Shown here: one piece after another, positions 5,972 through 14,385 of the stretch | How positions within the stretch are numbered: the stretch's first letter is position 1 | Layout: every line of letters begins with the position of its first letter | DNA from: an uncultured Flavobacteriales bacterium | GTDB lineage: Bacteria; Bacteroidota; Bacteroidia; Flavobacteriales; Weeksellaceae | NCBI GenBank assembly: GCA_937876095.1 | Contig: CALFIE010000018.1 | Span: 1-20,517 of the forward strand | Direction: 5' to 3' | DNA: 20,517 bases | Made by a program: the position numbers and the translations under genes | Notes under the pieces: generated by a model | The model's database searches: none | What the model was told of the DNA's origin: nothing | The model's input: the letters and a program-made list of their open reading frames with translations, nothing else

Positions 5972-7330
5972 TTATACAACTCCTTGTGCAAGCATTGCTT
6001 CTGCAACTTTCACAAAACCAGCAATATTAGCTCCTTTTACGTAATTTACATAACCATCTTCTTCTTTCCCGTATTTTCTACAAGCATTGTGAATACCGAT
6101 CATAATTTCTTTTAATCGTGCATCTACTTCTTCAGAAGTCCAGTTCAAACGGATAGAATTCTGAGTCATTTCTAATCCTGAAGTTGCAACACCACCTGCA
6201 TTTGACGCTTTACCAGGTGAGAATAGCACTTTTTTGTCTAAGAAATAGTTGATTGCATCTAGTGTAGAAGGCATATTTGCTGCTTCTACTACACATACAC
6301 AACCGTTTTCTACTAATTTTTGAGCGTCTTCTAAATTGAGCTCGTTTTGTGTAGCAGAAGGAATTGCTACATCACATTTCACTTCCCAAGGTCTTTTTCC
6401 TGCATGAAATTCGGCACTTGGATATTTTTTGGCGTAATCTTCAGCTCTGTTGTTTCCAGAAGCTCTTAATTCTAATAGATAATCTATTTTTTCGCCGGTA
6501 ATTCCGTCTTTATCGTAGATATAACCATCTGGTCCAGAAATTGTAACGACTTTTCCGCCCAATTCTTCAATTTTTTTGATTACACCCCATGCTACATTTC
6601 CGAAACCTGAAACTGTAACTACTTTATCTTTGAAATCAGTCCCAATAGTTTTCAACATTTGATCACCGAAATATACCACACCATAACCTGTTGCTTCTGG
6701 TCTGATTAATGAACCACCATAAGCTAAACCTTTACCAGTAAGAACTCCGGTAAATTCGTTTCTAATTTTTTTGTATTGCCCAAAAAGATAGCCAATTTCT
6801 CTGGCTCCAACTCCAATGTCACCTGCAGGAACATCAGTTTCTGGACCTATGTGTTTGCACATTTCTGTCATAAAAGCTTGGCAAAAACGCATCACTTCGT
6901 TGTCAGATTTTCCTTGTGGATCAAAATCAGATCCTCCTTTTCCACCTCCCATTGGTAAAGTGGTAAGCGAATTTTTGAACACTTGTTCAAATGCTAAAAA
7001 TTTCAAAACCGATAAATTTACGGTTGGGTGAAATCTAATTCCTCCTTTGTATGGTCCAATTGCTGAGTTCATTTGTATTCTGAAACCTCTATTAACTTGT
7101 ATTTCACCTTTGTCATCAATCCAAGGAACCCTGAAAATAATAATACGTTCAGCTTCTGCCATTCTTTCCAAAAGCTTCATGCCATTATATTCTTTCCTTG
7201 TTGATATAAAAGGAATTACTGTAACAGCTACTTCTTTTACAGCTTGTAAAAATTCGGGTTCATTTGGGTTTTTCGCTTCAATTTTTGCAATAAATTCTTG
7301 GATTTTTTGCTCTACGTTATAATGTTCCAT
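5972..7330 (-). CDS. gdhA: NADP-type glutamate dehydrogenase
   Basis: This 452-residue hexameric-type enzyme interconverts 2-oxoglutarate plus ammonium with glutamate, normally in the assimilatory direction. Substrate-binding K95 (GPYKGGIRFHP), K119 and catalytic K131 (PMGGGKGGSDFDPQGK) are present, as is D171 in PAGDIGVG. The Rossmann motif is SGFGNVAWG (241-249). The next strand ends in VTISGPDG with no acidic residue at its tip, which fits NADP(H) rather than NAD(H). The length is normal for the bacterial NADP class. It is transcribed alone from a well-formed promoter (TTG, 19 bases, TAAATTTG) and ends at a strong hairpin. Identification is secure; coenzyme preference is inferred. Confidence 0.96.
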   Translation of the reverse strand: MEHYNVEQKIQEFIAKIEAKNPNEPEFLQAVKEVAVTVIPFISTRKEYNGMKLLERMAEAERIIIFRVPWIDDKGEIQVNRGFRIQMNSAIGPYKGGIRFHPTVNLSVLKFLAFEQVFKNSLTTLPMGGGKGGSDFDPQGKSDNEVMRFCQAFMTEMCKHIGPETDVPAGDIGVGAREIGYLFGQYKKIRNEFTGVLTGKGLAYGGSLIRPEATGYGVVYFGDQMLKTIGTDFKDKVVTVSGFGNVAWGVIKKIEELGGKVVTISGPDGYIYDKDGITGEKIDYLLELRASGNNRAEDYAKKYPSAEFHAGKRPWEVKCDVAIPSATQNELNLEDAQKLVENGCVCVVEAANMPSTLDAINYFLDKKVLFSPGKASNAGGVATSGLEMTQNSIRLNWTSEEVDARLKEIMIGIHNACRKYGKEEDGYVNYVKGANIAGFVKVAEAMLAQGVV

Positions 7331-7352
7331 ATTGGTTAATTATTGGTGTCAA

Positions 7353-7382
7353 CAAATTTAATTTTTTTTTCAAAATACACAA
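7353..7382 (-). promoter_or_regulatory. Complete gdhA promoter (-33 and -7 boxes)
   Basis: On the minus strand TTG (7382-7380) is followed by 19 bases and then TAAATTTG (7360-7353), matching the Bacteroidota TTTG / TAnnTTTG arrangement in both boxes and spacing. The -7 box ends 22 bases before the gdhA ATG. It is the best-formed promoter in the window. The rest of the 186-base gap (7331-7516) is AT-rich with no other clear signal. Confidence 0.7.
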
Positions 7383-7516
7383 GTTGTAAAATTAGATTTG
7401 CTAAAAATTTAATTATTTGTAATAGATATTTCGAATTTATTAAAAAAATAATCGAATTATTATTATTATTTAGGTGATAATAAGAAAAGTCTATAAAACG
7501 GAATGCTTTTTTTGAA

Positions 7517-8626
7517 CTATTTTGCTAAATATTGTCTCCCAGAAAGTGATTTTACCAAGCCCGAAATTTCCAAATCCAATAAAATTGGCAAAATTTTGAA
7601 AGATAAAATTCCTGATTTTTGTGAAATTTCGTCTAAAGTAATTTGTGGATTTTTAATAATGATGTCTAATATTATTTGATGATTTTCAGGAAGTTGAAGG
7701 AAAATTTCAGAAGTTGGGAATAATTCTTCCATTTTTCCTGCTGCTGCATCTAAATTCAAATTTTCTATAAGACTTTTGATCGTAGAAATCGTGTTTGCTT
7801 TGTTCTGTGCAATTACCAGATTGCAACCTTGGCTGTATTTGTCGGTGATTTTTCCGGGTAAAGCAAATACTTCTCTGTTGTAATTATTTGCAAAAGTTAC
7901 CGTACTGATGGAACCACCACCAAAAGCCGTTTCTACAACTATGGTTGTTGCAGAAAGTCCCGCGATAATTCTGTTACGTTGTATAAAATTTTCACGGTCT
8001 GGTTTGTGAGAAGAGTTGAATTCGGTAATCAGTGCGCCATTTCCTTCTAGTATTCTTTCGGATAATTTTTTATTTTTGGTAGGATAAAGTAAATGAAATC
8101 CGTGCGCAAGAACTGCTACGGTTGGTATATTATTTTGCAAAGATTGTTCGTGTACTTCTGTGTCTGCACCGAGTGCTAAACCACTTACACTGATTACATT
8201 ATTAGGGTTGATTTCTTTGAAAAATTCTTGTATGAATGTTTTCCCATAGTTGGTCAAATTACGAGTTCCAACCATACTGATGTTTTGTAGATTTTCGGGG
8301 AAGTTCCCTTTTTGGTACAAAATTGCAGGTGCATCTACACATTCGTTCAGTAATTTGGGTAATTCATTCAGATGTCGAAGTCTGATTTTCACATTGTGTT
8401 TTTCACAAAATTTCAACTCATTTTCTGCGAATTTCAAATGTTCAATATTGCCTATATCTAAGGAAATTTTCTTGCCAATTCCATCTATTTTATTCAGTTT
8501 GTTTTTAGAAAGTTCCCAAACTTCTTTTGCAGAACCAGCAACACTTACCAATTTGTGAAAATTGATGTCACCTATTAAGTTGCAGCGCCTCAATGCAATT
8601 GCATATAAATGTTCCTCTGAAAACAT
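7517..8626 (-). CDS. dprA: DNA-processing protein DprA
   Basis: DprA binds incoming single-stranded DNA during natural transformation and loads RecA onto it; it is also common in bacteria not known to be competent. The 369-residue protein has an N-terminal helical part with a helix-hairpin-helix-like segment (about 45-60, KIDGIGKKI). The Rossmann-like core follows: SMVGTRNLTNYG (about 115-126), SGLALGADTEVHEQSL, RENFIQRNRIIAGLS and FALPGKITDKYSQGCNLVI. A C-terminal winged-helix-type domain covers about 300-369. The second motif reads LALGAD where many DprA proteins have LAxGID. It lies 35 bases downstream of the rhomboid gene on the same strand and may also have its own -7 box. Confidence 0.95.
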   Translation of the reverse strand: MFSEEHLYAIALRRCNLIGDINFHKLVSVAGSAKEVWELSKNKLNKIDGIGKKISLDIGNIEHLKFAENELKFCEKHNVKIRLRHLNELPKLLNECVDAPAILYQKGNFPENLQNISMVGTRNLTNYGKTFIQEFFKEINPNNVISVSGLALGADTEVHEQSLQNNIPTVAVLAHGFHLLYPTKNKKLSERILEGNGALITEFNSSHKPDRENFIQRNRIIAGLSATTIVVETAFGGGSISTVTFANNYNREVFALPGKITDKYSQGCNLVIAQNKANTISTIKSLIENLNLDAAAGKMEELFPTSEIFLQLPENHQIILDIIIKNPQITLDEISQKSGILSFKILPILLDLEISGLVKSLSGRQYLAK

Positions 8627-8642
8627 AAAATTATTATTAAAC

Positions 8643-8650
8643 CAAAGATA
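8643..8650 (-). promoter_or_regulatory. Possible -7 box for dprA
   Basis: The minus strand reads TATCTTTG, matching TAnnTTTG, 16 bases before the dprA ATG and inside the 35-base gap after the rhomboid gene. It would allow dprA transcription independent of the upstream gene. No -33 box was found. Confidence 0.35.
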
Positions 8651-8661
8651 GACATTTTGGC

Positions 8662-9429
8662 TTATTTTTTCCTAATTTCTTCCAAGTGTTCCCAAATATC
8701 GTCTTTTTCTTTGTAGGGCAACTCATTGAAATCTTCTGGGTGGTTTTCTTTGTATTCTTGCCACAATTTATCGTCTTTTTCGCTATAGTAATTGGGAAAT
8801 TCCCATATAAAACGTTTCTTTTTTTCGCCTAAATTTTTGAAAAGATAGGCCAAAATAATTCCAATAACTGCACCAGCAAGATGAGATTGCCACGAAATTC
8901 TACTTGGTTCATTGCTTATGCTGAAAAGTTCTTCAGGAAACATTCCCCAAATTAAACTTCCATAATATAAAGCGACCAATAATGATACGGTCAACAATTT
9001 CAAATTCCATCTGAAAACACCACTAAAAAATAGAAAAAATGCCAAAACATAAACAATTCCACTTGCTCCGATTATACAATTATAAGTGTATTCACCAGTA
9101 AATATATCAATTGGCGGTAAAAGCCAAACCAAAAAACCAGTAACCAACCAACCTGTAAAAAATATTTTTTTGCCAATTTCCGGATAAAACTGAAACAGTA
9201 AAAACATTAGAATTGCTACAGCAATTGAGTTTCCGAAGATGTGTTCTAAATTTCCGTGCAGGAATGGCGAGAAGAAAATCCCTTTCAAACCTTCTGGAAC
9301 CAGAGGAATAATAGCGCCATTGCAACTATCTATAACACCCTGAATTTGCAGAAGATAACCAAACCACATTGTAGCCAACATGATTGCAGGATAGAGTAGA
9401 GCACGTTTATAAATAGTTTGGTACAACAT
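8662..9429 (-). CDS. Rhomboid family intramembrane serine protease
   Basis: This 255-residue polytopic membrane protein has the rhomboid catalytic pair: S123 in GASG (121-124) and H183 in SWQSHLAGA. The first conserved region, PFLHGNLEHIFGN (55-67), supplies the His and Asn residues that help stabilise the oxyanion. About six transmembrane helices are expected (about 13-31, 66-81, 88-105, 116-136, 143-163, 183-198). After the last helix comes a charged cytoplasmic tail of about 55 residues, rich in Lys, Glu, Asp and Trp, that is not part of the catalytic core. The enzyme would cut transmembrane substrates within the inner membrane; its substrate cannot be told. The gene precedes dprA on the same strand. 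Confidence 0.93.
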   Translation of the reverse strand: MLYQTIYKRALLYPAIMLATMWFGYLLQIQGVIDSCNGAIIPLVPEGLKGIFFSPFLHGNLEHIFGNSIAVAILMFLLFQFYPEIGKKIFFTGWLVTGFLVWLLPPIDIFTGEYTYNCIIGASGIVYVLAFFLFFSGVFRWNLKLLTVSLLVALYYGSLIWGMFPEELFSISNEPSRISWQSHLAGAVIGIILAYLFKNLGEKKKRFIWEFPNYYSEKDDKLWQEYKENHPEDFNELPYKEKDDIWEHLEEIRKK

Positions 9430-9449
9430 AGCAATAGTTCCTCAAAATA

Positions 9450-9477
9450 TTTGCCAAAAAAGTTTTATGTAAATTTG
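9450..9477 (+). promoter_or_regulatory. Promoter for the first DUF3078 gene
   Basis: TTTG (9450-9453), a 16-base spacer, then TAAATTTG (9470-9477) resemble the Bacteroidota promoter, although the spacer is shorter than the usual 19-21. The predicted start point leaves a leader of roughly 100 bases before the ATG at 9586. Confidence 0.45.
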
Positions 9478-9585
9478 ACCAATTATTTTTAATAAAAAAT
9501 AAAATGTCGGACAAAAGTGGTGAATTGCCCACTTAATTTCAGCTCCGTAATCCTTTTTTTGAAAAATATTTATGCATCTGATGTT

Positions 9586-10697
9586 ATGAAGCAACTTGTA
9601 ATAATTGTTTTTTTGTGTATTTCAGGGATTTTTTTTAGCCAGATAAAAAATTATAGAAAACAAATTGATAGTATTGCCAATGCAAGTTGGAATCAAAAAC
9701 AGCCTAATCTAGACAGTTTGCAAAATCCTGTTTTTGAAGTGGTTATCATCAAAAAAAGCGACACTATTTTGTTGAAAGACAAAAAAATACTATCAGTTCC
9801 TAATTCAGATTTACCAATCACACCATATTTAGTTATTAAAAATAGCGATCTTAGAAATTGGTTTTTGTTTGGTTCTAATAATTTGATTATCAATCAGTCA
9901 TCTTTTTCTAATTGGAATTCTGGTGGTAATAATAATTTAGGTGTTCTTGCCAAGATTAATTACACCCTTACTTACAAAAGTAGAAAACATTTTGTAGAAA
10001 ATAATTTGCAAACAGGTTATGGTTTTGTTGCAAGTGCAGGTCAATCTTCTCGCAAAACCGAAGATTTCCTCAATTTTATGACCAATTACGGCTATGATTT
10101 GGGCAAAAACAAGTATTTATCTGCAGGATTTCAGTTTATTTCGCAAATTACGCCTGGTTACAATTATACTTTGACTCCTGATCCAGTTTTTCAGGATCGA
10201 ATTTCAAAATTTTTGGGTCCTGCTTATGTGAATATAGGAGTCGGAATTTCTTATAATCCAAATGAGAATTTTCAGGTAATTGTAAGACCAATCAATGGTA
10301 AATTCACTATTGTAACTGATCCTTTATTACAAAAAAATGGAAAATATGGATTGGAATTTGATGGTCAAAAAGTTCGCAAAGAACTCGGAGCGAGAGTCAA
10401 TTTTATGTACGACAAAAAATTTATGACGACATCAGTTTGGTAAATCAATTGCAATTTTTTAGTAATTATTTATCTCATACAGAGCGAGTTGATGTGTGGT
10501 ACAACGCAACGCTTTATTTCAAATTTAATAAGCTTATTTCGGCACAAGTTGGGGTAGATCTGATGTATGATCACGACCAAATTCAAAAATTACAAATGAA
10601 ACAAACATTAGGGATTGGTATAGCTTACAATTTTGGACTAGAGGATTCAGAGAAGGTTAGCTCCAAAAAGATCATTAAACCATTTGTAACAAACTAA
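9586..10697 (+). pseudogene. DUF3078 outer-membrane-type protein gene, frameshifted
   Basis: From ATG 9586 a signal peptide (MKQLVIIVFLCISGIFFSQ) leads into a DUF3078 protein (NQSSFSNWNSGGNNNLGVLAKINY, GPAYVNIGVGISYNPNENF). It stops at a TAA after TTSVW (10441-10443). The next frame continues with SLVNQLQFFSNYLSHTERV and KLQMKQTLGIGIAYNF to the stop at 10695-10697. The neighbouring paralogue reads straight through this point (LMENVTLVN, then FSNYLDHPERL), so one base is missing. Restoring a G after the ATG at 10423-10425 gives FMDDISLVN. A seventh A in the run 10414-10419 would also restore the frame. It may be a real lesion or a sequencing error. When intact it would be a secreted beta-rich, probably outer-membrane protein of unknown function. 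An upstream in-frame start at 9517 is rejected because the signal peptide begins at 9586. Confidence 0.85.
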
Positions 10698-10714
10698 ACT
10701 TTAATAATTTTTTG

Positions 10715-10722
10715 TACTTTTG
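10715..10722 (+). promoter_or_regulatory. -7 promoter box for the second DUF3078 gene
   Basis: TACTTTTG matches TAnnTTTG and lies 26 bases before the ATG at 10749, in the 51-base gap between the two paralogues. The downstream copy can therefore be transcribed on its own. Confidence 0.5.
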
Positions 10723-10748
10723 CACCTCATAAAAAAATAGTAATTAAA

Positions 10749-11657
10749 ATGAAGAAAATCTTATTATCAAGTTTCTTATTAATCGGAGCAATATTCTCTG
10801 CACAAGAAACAGCAGCAAAAGTAGACACCACAAAACATTGGTCTGTACAAGGTCAAAACACTTTGATGCTTAATCAAGCTGCATTTTCTAATTGGGTTGG
10901 AGGTGGAGCCAACAACGTTGGTTGGTTAGCTGGTGTAAATTATAATATGACTTACGAAAAAGGAAAAGAACTTTGGGAAAATATTGTAATTCTTGGTTAC
11001 GGACAAAATAATACACAAGGTGTAGGAACTAGAAAAACACAAGATGTGATCAATTTATCTACCAACTACGGAAGAAAAATTTCTAAAAGTTGGTTCGTAT
11101 CTGCAGGTGCAAGTTTGCTTACGCAATTTGCAGCAGGTTATGCAGATGGTAACAATCCTGCAGCTGCTAAAATTTCTAATTTTATGGCTCCAGGTTATGT
11201 AAATTTAGGTGCTGGTTTCACGTACAGACCAAATGATAATTTTACAGCTACACTTAGACCAGCGAATGCAAGATGGACTTTTGTTTTAGATAAAGATTTA
11301 CAATACCAAGGTATTTATGGCTTGAAAAACAATGGGGATTCTTCTGTTTTCCAGTTTGGTTTCTTGGGAACTGCAGTGTATAAAATGAAACTGATGGAGA
11401 ATGTAACTTTGGTAAATTCTGCATCGGTATTCTCTAATTATCTAGATCACCCAGAAAGATTGGTATTGTCTTATGGTGGCGTTCTTAATATGAAAATCAA
11501 CAAATATATATCTTCTGTAATTACTATGGATTTGTTTTATGATCACAACCAAATCCAAAAAACGCAGATGAAACAAACTCTAGGAGTTGGTATTGCATAT
11601 AACATTGACAATGGTGTTAAAAAATCAGACAATAAAGATCAACAAACTTGGAAATAA
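10749..11657 (+). CDS. DUF3078 domain-containing outer-membrane-type protein
   Basis: This 302-residue protein has a signal peptide (MKKILLSSFLLIGAIFSAQE) followed by a DUF3078 domain covering nearly all of the mature chain. Alternating aromatic and small-residue strands such as WSVQGQNTLMLNQAAFSNW, APGYVNLGAGFTYRP and LGVGIAYNI suggest a beta-barrel or beta-rich outer-membrane protein, a common fate for this Bacteroidota family. The function is unknown. It is the intact tandem paralogue of the frameshifted gene upstream, with shared blocks such as FSNW, GYVNLGAG, FSNYL-H-ER and DHNQIQK-QMKQTLG. It has its own -7 box and a strong terminator, so it appears to be a single-gene unit. Confidence 0.9.
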   Translation: MKKILLSSFLLIGAIFSAQETAAKVDTTKHWSVQGQNTLMLNQAAFSNWVGGGANNVGWLAGVNYNMTYEKGKELWENIVILGYGQNNTQGVGTRKTQDVINLSTNYGRKISKSWFVSAGASLLTQFAAGYADGNNPAAAKISNFMAPGYVNLGAGFTYRPNDNFTATLRPANARWTFVLDKDLQYQGIYGLKNNGDSSVFQFGFLGTAVYKMKLMENVTLVNSASVFSNYLDHPERLVLSYGGVLNMKINKYISSVITMDLFYDHNQIQKTQMKQTLGVGIAYNIDNGVKKSDNKDQQTWK

Positions 11658-11680
11658 GCAGCAATTGCTATAAATATCAA

Positions 11681-11712
11681 AAACCGTTTCTGTATTAGGA
11701 ACGGTTTTTTTA
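11681..11712 (+). terminator. Intrinsic terminator after the second DUF3078 gene
   Basis: AAAACCGTTTC (11681-11691) can pair with GAACGGTTTT, including one G-T pair, around a short loop. It is followed by a run of T residues to 11712. It sits 24 bases after the stop codon, an ideal place for Rho-independent termination. Confidence 0.85.
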
Positions 11713-11731
11713 TTTTTATAAAAAATTGAAG

Positions 11732-12208
11732 ATGACTCAAGATTGCATTGCTTTTTCCGCTCCCATTATTCAGCATGACAATATCAATGCTGGTTATGTA
11801 GAATTTCCGTTTTCTGCAGAAGAAATTTTTGGCAAAAAAGGACAAGTGAAAGTAAAGGTTTTGTTTGATGATTCAGTTTCTTATAGAGGTAGTTTGGTAA
11901 AAATGAAAACCGAAAAACATTTGCTAATCCTTACACAAGAAGTCAGAAACCAATTAGGTAAAAAATTCGGAGAAGTAGTTGATGTTAAAGTTTGGCACGA
12001 TCTGGAAGCAAGAGTCGTAGAAATTCCTGAAGATGTGCAACAAATTTTTAATGAGAATATTGAAGCATTTGAGCGATATGCAAAAATGTCTTACACACAT
12101 CAAAAAGAATATATGAGATGGATTACCGATGCCAAAAAGCCAGAAACACGAGAAAATAGAAAAATAAAAATGATCGAGATGATTCTCGATGGCAAAAAGG
12201 GAATTTGA
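11732..12208 (+). CDS. YdeI/OmpD-associated (DUF1905 + OmdA) family protein
   Basis: This 158-residue cytoplasmic protein has two parts. A DUF1905-type beta domain (about 5-90) includes AGYVEFPFSAEEIFGKKG, VKVLFDDSVSYRGSL and a segment close to GKKFGEVVDVKV. A C-terminal helical OmdA-type domain (about 95-155) includes AFERYAKMSYTHQKEYMRWI and KPETRENRKIKMIEM. Such proteins are annotated as YdeI/OmpD-associated, but their biochemical role is not established. A TTG two codons upstream (11726) is less likely than the ATG at 11732. It ends one base before the acetyltransferase start, so the two form an operon. No promoter box is clear between the terminator and the start codon. Confidence 0.85.
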   Translation: MTQDCIAFSAPIIQHDNINAGYVEFPFSAEEIFGKKGQVKVKVLFDDSVSYRGSLVKMKTEKHLLILTQEVRNQLGKKFGEVVDVKVWHDLEARVVEIPEDVQQIFNENIEAFERYAKMSYTHQKEYMRWITDAKKPETRENRKIKMIEMILDGKKGI

Positions 12209-12209
12209 T

Positions 12210-12728
12210 ATGAAAAATAATAGATACGAAACCGAACGATTGATTCTAAAACCAACCGATACAGACGATTTAGAATTTTTAGTAGCAATTCTAAACACTC
12301 CAAAATATTACAAATACATTGGTGATAGAAACGTGAGATCGGTAGAAGATGCCCAGAATTATTTCAACGAAAGAATTTTTCCTCAGTTCGACAAATTAGG
12401 TTTTGGAAATTACACGGTGATGTTGAAATCAGACGAAACCAAAATTGGTTTTTGTGGTGTTTATGTGCGCCCCAATTTAGAAACTCCAGATATTGGTTTT
12501 GCTTTTTTCGAAGAATTTGAAGGAAAAGGTTATGCTTACGAAAGCGCCAATTTTATTAAAAATATGGTGGCTTCTGAATTTGGAATCAAAAAATTAGGAG
12601 GAATTACCGTAGAATACAACCACTCGTCCAGAAAATTATTAGAAAAATTAGGATTGAAATTCCAGAAAAAATTCTTTATGGATGGAGATTCAGAAGAGTT
12701 GATGTATTATGAATCCGATTTGGATTAG
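12210..12728 (+). CDS. GNAT family N-acetyltransferase (RimJ/RimL-like)
   Basis: This 172-residue protein would transfer an acetyl group from acetyl-CoA to an amine. The N-terminus NRYETERLILKPTDTDDLEFL is typical of the RimJ/RimL branch. The acetyl-CoA loop is in FEEFEGKGYAYESANF (about 102-117), and the later strand ITVEYNHSSRKLLEKLGLKF is the usual GNAT motif B (N-x-x-S-x-x-L-x-x-x-G). The substrate is unknown and could be a ribosomal-protein N-terminus, an amino acid or a small amine. The ATG at 12210 is preferred over 12189 because it follows the upstream stop codon by one base and starts where the family does. It converges on yifB across 12 bases with no obvious terminator. Confidence 0.88.
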   Translation: MKNNRYETERLILKPTDTDDLEFLVAILNTPKYYKYIGDRNVRSVEDAQNYFNERIFPQFDKLGFGNYTVMLKSDETKIGFCGVYVRPNLETPDIGFAFFEEFEGKGYAYESANFIKNMVASEFGIKKLGGITVEYNHSSRKLLEKLGLKFQKKFFMDGDSEELMYYESDLD

Positions 12729-12740
12729 AAACGGTTAAAA

Positions 12741-14276
12741 CTAGACATTCCAAAACTCACGATCCAGACTTCGGTATTGTATCGCTTCAGAAACATGATC
12801 AGAATTGATGTTTTCTACACCTTCTAAATCAGCAATCGTTCTAGAAACCTTCAAAATTCTATCATAGGCTCTTGCTGATAGATTGAGTTTTTCCATTGCC
12901 AGTTTTATCAAATTCTTAGAAGTCTCATCCAGTTCGCAATATTTTTCAATTTCTTTGGGTCCCATTTGTGCGTTGTAATTGATTTCCAAATCGTTGTAGC
13001 GCTCTGTTTGTGTATCACGTGCACGCAAAACACGCTCCCGAATTTTTAAACTATTTTCGCCCTTTCTGCGATCTGACAATTGCTCAAATTCTACTTTTTG
13101 CACTTCTATATGTATGTCAATCCTATCCAGAAGTGGCCCAGAAAGTTTGCTCATATATCGTTGCATTTCAAATGCTGAACTTGTATTGTTGGGATCATCA
13201 GGAAAATAACCAGAAGGAGACGGATTCATAGAAGCAACCAACATAAAACTTGCAGGATAATTTACCGTAAATTTTGCTCTAGAAATGGTAACAACTCGGT
13301 CTTCGAGTGGTTGTCTCATCACTTCTAAAACTTGTCTTTTGAATTCGGGCATTTCATCTAAAAACAAAACACCATTATGTGCCAAAGAAATTTCGCCAGG
13401 TTGTGGATAACTTCCACCTCCAACCAAAGCCACATCTGAAATCGTATGATGTGGCGATCTGAATGGTCGCACTGTCATCAGAGAAGTTTCGGTGCCAATT
13501 TTTCCTGCAACGGAATGAATTTTGGTAGTTTCCAAGGCTTCTTTCATTGTAAGTGGTGGCAAAATACTCGGAATTCTTTTTGCGAGCATGGTTTTTCCAC
13601 TTCCTGGTGGTCCTATCAAAATAATATTGTGTCCACCTGCAGCGGCAACTTCCATCGCTCTTTTTGCGGTTTCCTGTCCTTTTACTTCAGAAAAATCAAA
13701 TGGGAAATCATTTATTTTATCTACAAATTCTTTTCGGGTATCAATTTCGGTTCGTTGCAGCGGAATTCCTTCATTAAAAAAATCAATCACTTCTCGTATG
13801 TTTTCTATTCCATAGACTTCCAAATTATTTACGATCGCAGCTTCTCTTGTGTTCTGTTTTGGCAAAATAATTCCTTTGAAACCTTCTTCACGAGCTTTTA
13901 TTGCAATTGGGAGTACTCCTTTTATCGGTTGCAAACCACCATCCAGAGACAATTCTCCCATAATTATATATTGGTCCAGATTTTCAGCAACAATTTGGTC
14001 AGATGCAGCCAAAATTCCGATTGCTATAGACAAATCATAGGCAGAACCTTCTTTTCGTAAATCTGCAGGTGCCATATTGATGGTGATTTTTTTGCCAGGA
14101 ATTTTGAAACCTACATTTTTCAAAGCAGCTGAAATTCGGTAACTACTTTCTTTGATGGCGTTATCTGGTAAACCAACCAAGTGATAACCAACTCCTGCTG
14201 TATCTACGTTTACTTCTATGGTAATGGTTTGTGCAGAAACGCCATGAATTGCGCTGCCAAAAATTTTTACGAGCAT
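12741..14276 (-). CDS. YifB/ComM family Mg-chelatase-like AAA+ ATPase
   Basis: This 511-residue protein has three parts. The ChlI-like N-terminal domain (about 1-165) includes GLPDNAIKESSYR and MAPADLRKEGSAYDL. The AAA+ core has Walker A GPPGSGKT (222-229), Walker B LFLDE (304-308) and the arginine-rich PLLDRIDIHI (381-390). A C-terminal lid has NLSARAYDRILKVSRTIADLEG. ComM, the characterised relative, is a hexameric helicase that helps branch migration when transforming DNA is integrated. In many relatives this region is NPCPCGY...CxC, and the cysteines may bind zinc. Here it reads NPSPSGYFPDDPNNTSS with no cysteines, which I recall as common in flavobacteria. No promoter box is obvious upstream. 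Confidence 0.94.
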   Translation of the reverse strand: MLVKIFGSAIHGVSAQTITIEVNVDTAGVGYHLVGLPDNAIKESSYRISAALKNVGFKIPGKKITINMAPADLRKEGSAYDLSIAIGILAASDQIVAENLDQYIIMGELSLDGGLQPIKGVLPIAIKAREEGFKGIILPKQNTREAAIVNNLEVYGIENIREVIDFFNEGIPLQRTEIDTRKEFVDKINDFPFDFSEVKGQETAKRAMEVAAAGGHNIILIGPPGSGKTMLAKRIPSILPPLTMKEALETTKIHSVAGKIGTETSLMTVRPFRSPHHTISDVALVGGGSYPQPGEISLAHNGVLFLDEMPEFKRQVLEVMRQPLEDRVVTISRAKFTVNYPASFMLVASMNPSPSGYFPDDPNNTSSAFEMQRYMSKLSGPLLDRIDIHIEVQKVEFEQLSDRRKGENSLKIRERVLRARDTQTERYNDLEINYNAQMGPKEIEKYCELDETSKNLIKLAMEKLNLSARAYDRILKVSRTIADLEGVENINSDHVSEAIQYRSLDREFWNV

Positions 14277-14360
14277 AAATTTTTTTAATTAAAAGTAAAA
14301 ATAAAAAAGATTTTCATATAAAATTAGGGAATTTCCTCTTTTTTTTATCTTAATTATTGA

Positions 14361-14368
14361 TATTTTTG
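14361..14368 (+). promoter_or_regulatory. -7 promoter box for the HExxH / exonuclease unit
   Basis: TATTTTTG fits TAnnTTTG and lies 17 bases before the ATG at 14386, in the gap divergent from yifB. No -33 box was seen at the usual distance. Confidence 0.45.
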
Positions 14369-14385
14369 TTCAATAATACAAAAAA

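Noticed and set aside
7331..7516. A hairpin or regulatory RNA between gdhA and dprA
   Set aside because: Beyond the gdhA promoter the gap holds only AT-rich simple sequence; the partial inverted repeats there are no stronger than expected for such composition.
9517..9585. Longer N-terminus for the first DUF3078 gene
   Set aside because: It would place 23 residues before a clear signal peptide that starts at 9586.
12189..12209. Earlier ATG for the acetyltransferase, overlapping the upstream gene
   Set aside because: The ATG at 12210 follows the upstream stop codon by one base and gives the standard GNAT N-terminus.
13446..14060. A 204-codon open frame on the plus strand opposite yifB
   Set aside because: It is antisense to a well-conserved ATPase, its translation is low-complexity in Ser/Phe/Cys, and it matches no family.
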